From positions 1 to 39,407 of the forward strand of contig JAFLRX010000024.1 of assembly GCA_022511265.1 (NCBI GenBank): 39,407 bases of DNA, written 5' to 3'. Within the stretch, counting starts at the first letter, position 1; each line of letters starts with the position of its first letter. The DNA comes from Eubacterium sp. (GTDB lineage: Bacteria; Bacillota; Clostridia; Oscillospirales; Ruminococcaceae). Shown piece by piece: positions 33,936 to 39,407 of this stretch. A program made the translations under genes and the position numbers. The notes beneath the pieces were generated by a model that saw nothing but the letters and a program-made list of their open reading frames with translations, made no database searches and was not told the origin of the DNA.

Positions 33936-35531
33936 ATGCTTAACGGGATAGGCTGTTCAAACGGCTACGCAATAGGAAAAGCTGAAGTAATAAAGGGCGA
34001 GCCTGTCATTTCTCACCAAAAAGGCAGAACTGACCCTGAAAAAGAATTATCTAAATATATCGCTGCCGTGCGTCTTTTCGAGCAGAGGATAAAAGAGCTT
34101 TCCGAGCGGCTGGATGGCGAAGATAAGGACATTCTTATCTGGCAGACATATATACTGAAGGACCCGTACATGGACGCGGAGATAAACCGTCAGATAATGA
34201 GCGGACACAGCGCAGAGCGCGCGATAATCGCCGCCTGTGAGATGTACTCAAAGGTGTTGATGATGTCCCCCAGCGAGCTTATCAGACAGCGCACCGCCGA
34301 CATCGACGATGTGAGAAACACCATGCTGGAGCTTATGTCCAACGAAAAAACTCCCGTGCAGTGGTCCGAAAATGTCGTACTTATCGCCGACACGCTCACC
34401 CCGTCCATGACGCTGGGGCTGGATAAAAAACACGTCTGCGCGGTCGCCGCTGAGACCGGCGGCATTACCTCTCACCCCGCGATACTTGCCCGCTCGATGG
34501 GCATACCCGCGGTTCTGAGCGTCGAGGGGATAACCGATATCATCAGCAGCGGAGACACCGTGATAGTGGACGGCACAAACGGCTCCATTATCCCCGCCCC
34601 CGACGAAAAGACGATAGAAGAATATCAGGCAAAGATTGAAGAATACCGCCGCCGTCAGCAGGCTATGGCGGAGTATGCCGCAAAGCCGACTGTCACCGCG
34701 AGCGGCGAAAAGATAGTATTATACGCCAACATAGTTGACCCTGAGGAGGCGGAGCAGGCAAAGGCGCTCGGCTGTGACGGGATAGGGCTGTTTCGTACCG
34801 AGTTTATGTTTATGGACAGACAGTTCCCACCGGGAGAGAACGAGCAGCTTGCCATTTACAAAAAGGCTGCATTGATAATGGGAGACAGACCGGTAATTAT
34901 CCGCACATTGGATATAGGTGCTGACAAGATCCCTCCCTGCCTTGAGACAAACGGAAGGCTGGACCCGCACTCTGACGTCAGAGGGATTCGGTACAGTCTG
35001 AAAAACATTGAGCTGTTCAAGGTGCAGCTGCGTGCATTGATGAGAGCCAGTGCGTTCGGCTATATCCGCATACTGCTGCCGATGATAGATACACCGGACG
35101 AAATACGCGAGGTGCGGAAGATAATCCGAGATATCGGCGAAGATTTCAAGAACCGCGGGATAGATTTTAACGAAAACATCACCGTCGGCGCGATGGCGGA
35201 GACGCCCGCCGCCTGTCTGACCGCGGACCTTATCGCCGCCGAGGCGGATTTTATCAGCATCGGTACCAACGACCTGACGCAGTTCATCATGGCGGCGAAC
35301 CGCGAGGAAAAGGAAATGCGCAAGCTTTGCAGAGCCTCGCAGCCGGCGGTACAGCGTGCGATAGCTCATATAATAAAAACTGCGGACGCCGCAGGCAAAC
35401 CGGTAGGAATATGCGGAGAGGCCGCCGCAAATCTTTCTTTGCTGCCGGGATTTTTAGAATACGGGGCAAAGCGGTTCAGTGTTTCGCTGTCCTCGGTACT
35501 GGACGTCAGAAAGACGATAAGCGAAATTTGA
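33936..35531 (+). CDS. ptsI: Phosphoenolpyruvate--protein phosphotransferase (PTS enzyme I)
   Basis: Takes phosphate from PEP and passes it to HPr, the entry point of PTS sugar uptake. At 531 residues it is somewhat shorter than the usual ~570. The phosphorylated His is His180 in TGGITSHPAILAR, within the swivel domain. The PEP-binding barrel has LFRTEFMFMDR, VIIRTLDIGADK and STNDLT-type SIGTNDLTQFIMAANR, and the catalytic Cys region is GKPVGICGEAAA. The sequence is rather divergent (for example GGITSHPA in place of GGRTSHSA). It has an AAGGAGGTG ribosome binding site and follows the kinase gene closely. HPr and enzyme II genes are not in the window. Confidence 0.93.
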   Translation: MLNGIGCSNGYAIGKAEVIKGEPVISHQKGRTDPEKELSKYIAAVRLFEQRIKELSERLDGEDKDILIWQTYILKDPYMDAEINRQIMSGHSAERAIIAACEMYSKVLMMSPSELIRQRTADIDDVRNTMLELMSNEKTPVQWSENVVLIADTLTPSMTLGLDKKHVCAVAAETGGITSHPAILARSMGIPAVLSVEGITDIISSGDTVIVDGTNGSIIPAPDEKTIEEYQAKIEEYRRRQQAMAEYAAKPTVTASGEKIVLYANIVDPEEAEQAKALGCDGIGLFRTEFMFMDRQFPPGENEQLAIYKKAALIMGDRPVIIRTLDIGADKIPPCLETNGRLDPHSDVRGIRYSLKNIELFKVQLRALMRASAFGYIRILLPMIDTPDEIREVRKIIRDIGEDFKNRGIDFNENITVGAMAETPAACLTADLIAAEADFISIGTNDLTQFIMAANREEKEMRKLCRASQPAVQRAIAHIIKTADAAGKPVGICGEAAANLSLLPGFLEYGAKRFSVSLSSVLDVRKTISEI

Positions 35532-35560
35532 AAAAAACTTGGATATTTTTCAAAAAATGC

Positions 35561-35589
35561 TTGACAAACCATTTTGATTGTGGTAAAAT
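35561..35589 (+). promoter_or_regulatory. Consensus promoter of tRNA-Gln
   Basis: TTGACA (35561-35566), a 17-bp spacer ending TTGTGG and TAAAAT (35584-35589). The start point would be near 35596, just before a 9-bp leader hairpin (35598-35622). Confidence 0.88.
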
Positions 35590-35629
35590 AAATAAGTCTC
35601 AGGCGGACAGTTACCGCCTGAGCGAATAT

Positions 35630-35705
35630 TGGGGTGTCGCCAAGCGGTAAGGCAGCGGACTCTGACTCCGTTATTTCGAGGGTTCAAATCCTTCCACCCC
35701 AGCCA
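35630..35705 (+). tRNA. tRNA-Gln (anticodon CUG), CCA encoded
   Basis: The acceptor arms TGGGGTG / CACCCCA pair over 7 bp, and CCA is encoded at 35703-35705. The D arm is GCCAAGCGGTAAGGC. The anticodon arm GCGGA-CTCTGAC-TCCGT presents CTG, which reads CAG (Gln). The T arm is GAGGG-TTCAAAT-CCTTC. It stands alone with its own promoter and terminator. Confidence 0.97.
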
Positions 35706-35706
35706 G

Positions 35707-35739
35707 AAAAAAGCACTTGCAATTTGCAAGTGCTTTTTT
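35707..35739 (+). terminator. Terminator of tRNA-Gln
   Basis: The arms AAAAAAGCACTTGC and GCAAGTGCTTTTTT pair perfectly with a 5-nt loop. A near copy follows the tRNA-like sequence at the right edge of the window. Confidence 0.95.
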
Positions 35740-35743
35740 AACT

Positions 35744-35896
35744 AAATCCGTCCTTACGGACGGGTGAAATCCCCTGCTGGGATGAAATCACTTCGTGGTT
35801 AAATCCCGCTTCGCGGGGAGAATGGACGGATTTAATTTCATCTGCGCCGGCAGATTTCATCCGAACGTGTTCGGATTTCATCGCACAATGTGCGAT
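35744..35896. repeat. Array of seven small hairpins in a conserved GAAATC/GATTTC frame
   Basis: Directly after the tRNA-Gln terminator lie consecutive short palindromes: 35748-35763 (CCGTCC/GGACGG), 35769-35783 (ATCCC/GGGAT), 35787-35799 (ATCAC/GTGGT), 35805-35817 (CCCGC/GCGGG), 35840-35855 (ATCTGC/GCAGAT), 35859-35876 (ATCCGAAC/GTTCGGAT) and 35880-35896 (ATCGCAC/GTGCGAT). The first four are joined by TGAAAT or TTAAAT, the last three by ATTTCA. An outer inverted repeat, AAATCCGTCC (35744) and GGACGGATTT (35824), encloses the first four. The stems differ in sequence while the linkers are constant. A gene frame runs through it by chance but has no start signal. No function is known to me. Confidence 0.85.
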
Positions 35897-36034
35897 TTCA
35901 TTAATATTTTTTCGATTGCCTTAATTCACCATATAAAATCCCCTCAAAATTTTAACAAAAACAGCCGTATTTTGATATTTTCAACTCCGCGTAAATGTTA
36001 TTATTATATCAACAACCATACGGAGGTAATTGTA

Positions 36035-36934
36035 ATGAAAAGAACAAGTGCATTTCTTTCTATAATTTTAGCTGCGCTGATGATAACCGCCTGTGACGAT
36101 ACTCAGACATCGGAAAGCAGCGCACAGTCATCAGAGCCTGTGTCCGCTGTTGAAAGTTCATCCGAGGTATCGTCCAAGGAAGAGCAGACTTCTGAAGAAG
36201 AGACATCTTCCGAAGCCGAAAGCTCTGAAGAATCCGAAGAACAATCCTCAGAAGAATCCGAGCCTGAGGACACCGACAACAGCGCGATGTATGCCGACCT
36301 TTCAAACGGTATGCCTGAGACCTTTGAGGCATCCGACGGCTGGACCAACGGAAGTATGTTCAACGTGTTCTGGAGAGCGGGCAACGTCACATTTGAGGAC
36401 GGCAAAATGCAGCTTATCATCGACAAGGACAGCGACCCGCAGGAGGGTATCCCCTACTCCGGCGGAGAGTTCCGCAGTAAGGATTATTATGGCTACGGCC
36501 GCTATGAGGTCAGCATGAAGGCGATAAAGAACGACGGTGTGGTTTCCTCGTTCTTCACCTACACAGGTCCTTACGACGGCGACCCGTGGGACGAGATAGA
36601 TGTTGAGATACTCGGCAAGGACACCACAAAGGTGCAGTTCAATTACTTCACCGACAGCGAGGGCGAGCATGAATATATGCACGACCTAGGCTTTGACGCG
36701 GCGGAGGATTTTCACACCTTTGGATTTGAGTGGCATAAGGATAAAATAATATGGTTTGTAGACGGTGAGGAAGTGTACAGCGCGGACGAAAATATCCCCG
36801 TAACTGCAGGCAAGATAATGATGAACGCATGGTGCGGAACAGGCGTTGACGGCTGGCTGAACGCCTTTACAGATGAGGGCATCCCGCTTTCTGCGGAATA
36901 TCAGTGGGTGAGATTTACCCCATTTGATGAATAA
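36035..36934 (+). CDS. GH16 beta-glucanase lipoprotein
   Basis: Predicted surface-anchored licheninase/laminarinase-type enzyme of 299 residues that cuts beta-1,3(-1,4)-glucans. The signal peptide ends with a lipobox-like ITAC (Cys20). A Ser/Glu-rich linker (about 25-82) would span the cell wall. The GH16 domain (about 85-297) has the catalytic block DEIDVE with Glu187 as nucleophile and Glu191 as acid/base, and typical surrounding pieces [18 protein letters not shown] and [19 protein letters not shown]. The ATG at 36035 has CGGAGG 9 nt upstream; the frame is open further left through the hairpin array but lacks a start signal. A GH5 gene follows 20 bp later. Confidence 0.93.
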   Translation: MKRTSAFLSIILAALMITACDDTQTSESSAQSSEPVSAVESSSEVSSKEEQTSEEETSSEAESSEESEEQSSEESEPEDTDNSAMYADLSNGMPETFEASDGWTNGSMFNVFWRAGNVTFEDGKMQLIIDKDSDPQEGIPYSGGEFRSKDYYGYGRYEVSMKAIKNDGVVSSFFTYTGPYDGDPWDEIDVEILGKDTTKVQFNYFTDSEGEHEYMHDLGFDAAEDFHTFGFEWHKDKIIWFVDGEEVYSADENIPVTAGKIMMNAWCGTGVDGWLNAFTDEGIPLSAEYQWVRFTPFDE

Positions 36935-36954
36935 AAAGGAAAGAAGGTATCATT

Positions 36955-37914
36955 ATGATAATGAAGGAAAAAGGCTTTTACAGAGGTGTAAACCTCGGCG
37001 GCTGGCTCTCGCAATGCAGTTATTCCGAGGACAGGCTCAACAATTTTATCACCGAGCCGGATTTTGAAAAAATAGCGTCATGGGGACTGGACCATGTGCG
37101 CATACCCGTTGACTATAACGTCCTTGAAAACGAGGACGGTACATATAAAGACGACGGCTTTGACCGACTGGACAACGCGGTCAAGCTGGCAAAGAAATAC
37201 GGTCTTAACACAATTATTGATCTGCATAAGACAGCGGGATTTTCGTTTGATGATTACAGTGAAAACGAGCACGGTTTTTTTGAAAGCGAAAAGTATCAGG
37301 AGCGGTTTTACCGCCTGTGGGAAAAGCTGGCGGAGAGGTTCGGCAAATACAGTGAAAACGTCGCCTTCGAGCTGCTGAACGAGGTGACAGATAAAGAGTT
37401 TATCGGCGTATGGAACAAGGTCATTCACGAGTGCATAAAGCGTATCCGCGAATATGCCCCCGATACCGTGATATTGGTAGGCAGCTATTGGAACAACAGC
37501 CCAGAGGCGGTAAAGGACCTAGACCCTCCGTATGATGAAAAAATCGTGTATAACATACATTGCTATTCTCCGATACAGTTTACCCATCAGGGCGCGCCGT
37601 GGGCGCAAGCGGTGATAAAGCTGGAGGAACGGTACAGCTTTGACGAGCTGGACATCACACCCGAATATTTTGAAAAGCAATTTACAAATGCACTGGAAAA
37701 GGCAAAGCAATACGGCGTGGATATTTACTGCGGAGAGTACGGCGTTATCGACGTTGCCACCCCTGAGGACACCGTAAAATGGTTCAAGGTGATAAACAGC
37801 GTATTTGAAAAACACGGCATCGCAAGAGCAGCATGGAGCTATAAGCAAATGGACTTCGGCATCTCGGACAGCCGAATGGACGGCGTGAGAGACGAACTTC
37901 TGAAATATCTTTAA
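36955..37914 (+). CDS. GH5 family glycoside hydrolase, cytoplasmic
   Basis: A 319-residue (beta/alpha)8-barrel hydrolase without signal peptide, so it should act on imported oligosaccharides. Acid/base Glu143 lies in ELLNEV and nucleophile Glu261 in YCGEYGV. Other family marks are RGVNLGGWL near the start, DHVRIPVDY (about 46-54) and IDLHKTAG. The RGVNLGGWL opening is typical of GH5 members active on beta-glucosidic chains. With the upstream secreted GH16 enzyme it suggests a two-step mixed-linkage or beta-1,3-glucan pathway, but no transporter is seen here. A terminator follows at 37921-37945. Confidence 0.92.
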   Translation: MIMKEKGFYRGVNLGGWLSQCSYSEDRLNNFITEPDFEKIASWGLDHVRIPVDYNVLENEDGTYKDDGFDRLDNAVKLAKKYGLNTIIDLHKTAGFSFDDYSENEHGFFESEKYQERFYRLWEKLAERFGKYSENVAFELLNEVTDKEFIGVWNKVIHECIKRIREYAPDTVILVGSYWNNSPEAVKDLDPPYDEKIVYNIHCYSPIQFTHQGAPWAQAVIKLEERYSFDELDITPEYFEKQFTNALEKAKQYGVDIYCGEYGVIDVATPEDTVKWFKVINSVFEKHGIARAAWSYKQMDFGISDSRMDGVRDELLKYL

Positions 37915-37920
37915 TGCAAA

Positions 37921-37945
37921 GCAAGCAGGCAAATAACCTGCTTGC
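37921..37945 (+). terminator. Terminator of the GH16-GH5 operon
   Basis: The stem GCAAGCAGG / CCTGCTTGC is followed by TTTTTATT. Its 3' arm overlaps the -35 box of the next promoter. Confidence 0.88.
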
Positions 37946-37970
37946 TTTTTATTATATATTGTGGTAAACT
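37942..37970 (+). promoter_or_regulatory. Putative promoter of the AraC-type regulator
   Basis: TTGCTT (37942-37947), a 17-bp spacer ending TTGTGG and TAAACT (37965-37970) lie about 28 bp before the GTG start codon. Confidence 0.6.
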
Positions 37971-37997
37971 TAAATCAAAAGAAAGGGGGCGGCATCG

Positions 37998-38738
37998 GTG
38001 GATATAGAGCAGGCTCTTGCCGAAACAGCCTTTTACAATCGTGAATATATGCTCCCGCATCTTCCGTACGAGCGGGAAATGGAATTTTACCAAAGCATAA
38101 AAACAGGAAATATAAAAGAAGCGCAGCGACTTTTCACACCGCTGTGCAGCGACGGCATGGGAAAACTCAGCGACGACCCGCTCCGCAATCTGAAATATCA
38201 CCTTATCATCACCGTGGCATTCATCACCAGATACTGCATAGAGGGCGGAATGGAAATGGAGCACGCCTATAATTTAAGCGATGCTTATATACAGCAAATA
38301 GACAGATGTCAAACCGAAAAGGACATCCACGCCATACACCGCGAGATGGTGGAGGATTACGCGCACCGTATGCATGTAATAGTCCGGGAAAAGCTGTTTT
38401 CAAAGCCTGTAGTACAGTGTGTGGACTACATTTACAACCATCTGCACTATAAAATAACATTGAAAGAGCTGGCAAAAACAACCGGGCTGAGCGAATCCTA
38501 TCTGTCCAAGCTGTTCCGTAAAGAAATGGGCGTGACCCTTTCGCAATATATCTCTCAAAAACGGGTGGAGGCAGCCGAAAACTTGCTGAAATATTCCGAT
38601 TTTTCCTGCGTTGAGATATCCGATTATCTATGCTTCAGCTCAGAGAGTTATTTTATTCAGGTGTTCAAAGCTTATACCAAAATGACGCCGAGAGAATACC
38701 GCAGCAGATACTTTCGGACGCGTTGGGGTAGTAAGTGA
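37998..38738 (+). CDS. AraC-family transcriptional regulator
   Basis: A 246-residue DNA-binding protein. The N-terminal 140 residues are helical with no clear cupin fold. The C-terminal AraC domain (about 145-243) has two helix-turn-helix units: ITLKELAKTTGLSESYLSKLFRKE is split over the first, and the second ends with the family signature SSESYFIQVFKAYTKMTPREYR. The GTG at 37998 is chosen for its AAAGGGGG site. It lies just downstream of the GH16-GH5 genes and most likely controls them, though it has its own promoter. A terminator follows. Confidence 0.92.
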   Translation: MDIEQALAETAFYNREYMLPHLPYEREMEFYQSIKTGNIKEAQRLFTPLCSDGMGKLSDDPLRNLKYHLIITVAFITRYCIEGGMEMEHAYNLSDAYIQQIDRCQTEKDIHAIHREMVEDYAHRMHVIVREKLFSKPVVQCVDYIYNHLHYKITLKELAKTTGLSESYLSKLFRKEMGVTLSQYISQKRVEAAENLLKYSDFSCVEISDYLCFSSESYFIQVFKAYTKMTPREYRSRYFRTRWGSK

Positions 38739-38746
38739 TATAAAAC

Positions 38747-38772
38747 AAAATCCCGTCTTATGGCGGGATTTT
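38747..38772. terminator. Terminator between the AraC gene and the ribbon-helix-helix gene
   Basis: The arms AAAATCCCG / CGGGATTTT form a hairpin with flanking A- and T-rich sequence on both sides. It can end the rightward AraC gene and perhaps also the leftward ribbon-helix-helix gene. Confidence 0.8.
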
Positions 38773-38815
38773 GAGTTTTACACATATCCAAAGCGCGTTT
38801 TTGCTGCTCATCATC

Positions 38816-39211
38816 TTAAAGAGACATACCGAAATGCTTTTTCACCATGTCAGAGCATACTACCTTGCCCCTGACCGCAATGCTTTCTACGTTTTCAATT
38901 ACAAGCTCGTCCAGCTCGCCGTTGATACCCAGTAATCCGTAACCCTTGATTTTTATTTTGGTTTGATTTTCCTTTGCCTTCAGCAATTCTTCTTTATCAA
39001 GCGACATTACGCCGATGAACCATCTGAAATCCAGCTCGCTCTGCCTTTTTCCCGCCTCTTCGATAATAGACTTTTTTTCGTCCAGTGCTTGTCTTACAGC
39101 TTGATTGATAAAGTCGCTGCGGTTGGAATAATATCCTTTATCGACCAGCAGGTCGATTTGAGAGATCGTCGCAATGTTCATATTGACCGACACCTTTTCA
39201 CTTGTTTCCAT
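38816..39211 (-). CDS. Ribbon-helix-helix (CopG-like) DNA-binding protein
   Basis: A 131-residue protein. The N-terminal 50 residues form a ribbon-helix-helix: VSVNMNIATISQIDLLVDKG as the strand and first helix, then YSNRSDFINQAVRQALDE as the second. The C-terminal 70 residues (with MSLDKEELLKAKENQTKI and a likely beta-rich end) are of a type I do not recognise and may sense a ligand. An extended near-perfect palindrome covers its -10 box, so it probably represses itself. No toxin gene is adjacent, which argues against a classical toxin-antitoxin pair. Confidence 0.87.
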   Translation of the reverse strand: METSEKVSVNMNIATISQIDLLVDKGYYSNRSDFINQAVRQALDEKKSIIEEAGKRQSELDFRWFIGVMSLDKEELLKAKENQTKIKIKGYGLLGINGELDELVIENVESIAVRGKVVCSDMVKKHFGMSL

Positions 39212-39223
39212 ACAAGTTCCTCC

Positions 39224-39285
39224 ATATTATAATTATGCTCCGGTTGGAGTATAATTATAATATCATGTTTATCCGGTTTTGTCAA
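39224..39285 (-). promoter_or_regulatory. Promoter and 40-bp operator palindrome of the ribbon-helix-helix gene
   Basis: On the minus strand TTGACA (39285-39280), a 17-bp spacer and TATTAT (39262-39257). Two 18-bp arms (39224-39241 and 39246-39263) pair with a single mismatch around a 4-bp centre. The palindrome covers the -10 box and the start point and reaches the GGAGG ribosome binding site. Confidence 0.85.
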
Positions 39286-39323
39286 GAGGGTTTTCTGTTT
39301 TATGTGTCGGACGGATTTAATTG

Positions 39324-39355
39324 AAAAAAGCACTTGCATTCGCAGGTGCTTTTTT
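39324..39355 (-). terminator. Terminator next to the tRNA remnant
   Basis: On the minus strand AAAAAAGCACCTGC, a GAAT loop and GCAAGTGCTTTTTT. It is nearly identical to the tRNA-Gln terminator and is likewise followed by TAAATCCGTCC. Confidence 0.9.
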
Positions 39356-39356
39356 C

Positions 39357-39407
39357 TGGCGTCCACGAGGGGATTCGAACCTCCGACCTACCGCTTAGGA
39401 GATACCG
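39357..39407 (-). tRNA. 3' part of a tRNA-Arg(CCU)-like gene, possibly an attachment-site remnant
   Basis: On the minus strand the sequence from the anticodon loop CTCCTAA (39401-39395) to the encoded CCA (39359-39357) fits tRNA-Arg with anticodon CCU. It includes GCGGT, the T loop TTCGAAT and the acceptor end CGTGGAC. The six bases before the loop (CGGTAT) do not pair with GCGGT, where ACCGC would be needed, and the T stem has an A-C mismatch. The gene is cut by the window edge, so a complete but unusual tRNA cannot be excluded. A displaced 3' end left by an integrated element is a good alternative. Confidence 0.6.

Noticed and set aside
35744-35896. CRISPR array
   Set aside because: The recurring element is only about six bases, unit spacing is irregular and each unit is itself a palindrome; no cas genes are present.
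35795-36034. N-terminal extension of the GH16 protein through the hairpin array
   Set aside because: The ATG at 36035 gives a clean signal peptide with lipobox and a GGAGG site; the upstream part is repeat DNA.
38816-39211. Antitoxin of a toxin-antitoxin pair
   Set aside because: The ribbon-helix-helix protein is long, has an extra C-terminal domain and no adjacent small toxin gene.

Overview
The window looks like chromosomal DNA of a Gram-positive Clostridia, most likely a Ruminococcus-like member of the Oscillospiraceae. The reasons are AGGAGG-type ribosome binding sites, sigma-A promoters with 17-bp spacers, a T-box riboswitch in front of proS, an FtsEX/M23/S41 cell-wall operon, and secreted plus cytosolic beta-glucan hydrolases. 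The species cannot be named from sequence alone. No phage, insertion sequence or CRISPR array is visible.

Layout. (1) 0.3-8.6 kb, all on the minus strand: ftsE-ftsX-M23 peptidase-S41 peptidase-greA-lysS-Na/Pi transporter. (2) 8.8-14.1 kb, minus: a CdaR-type regulator, a cyclophilin lipoprotein, T-box-proS, a small zinc-ribbon protein and efp. (3) 14.4-16.4 kb, plus: a divergent MetRS-like protein. (4) 16.4-21.9 kb, minus, accessory in character: an orphan intergenic region, a CPBP protease encoded with a membrane-bound MerR regulator, a DUF2079 membrane protein, and an AT-rich pair (isochorismatase, metallo-beta-lactamase fold hydrolase). (5) 22.0-31.5 kb, minus: lon-engB-rlmN-aroB with its own promoter, preceded by tmcAL (fused to a CPCC zinc domain), a murL-like epimerase and a murD2-like ligase. 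(6) 31.6-35.5 kb, plus: ackA, a PfkB sugar-phosphate kinase and PTS enzyme I. (7) 35.6-39.4 kb: tRNA-Gln, an array of small hairpins, a GH16/GH5/AraC beta-glucan locus, an autoregulated ribbon-helix-helix gene and, at the right edge, a tRNA-Arg 3' remnant that may be an attachment site.

How it works together. Much of the window serves cell-envelope growth (FtsEX with its hydrolases, MurD/MurL) and translation (LysS, ProRS, EF-P, RlmN, EngB, TmcAL, tRNA-Gln). The most interesting points are: a probable MurD2-MurL route that makes D-Glu on the UDP-MurNAc-dipeptide; an S41 protease whose catalytic Ser is Cys; a TmcAL-CPCC fusion; a membrane-anchored MerR regulator co-encoded with an intramembrane protease; a MetRS-like enzyme with a broken KMSKS loop; and a hairpin-array repeat attached to tRNA terminators. 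All functional statements come from reading motifs; no database search was run.
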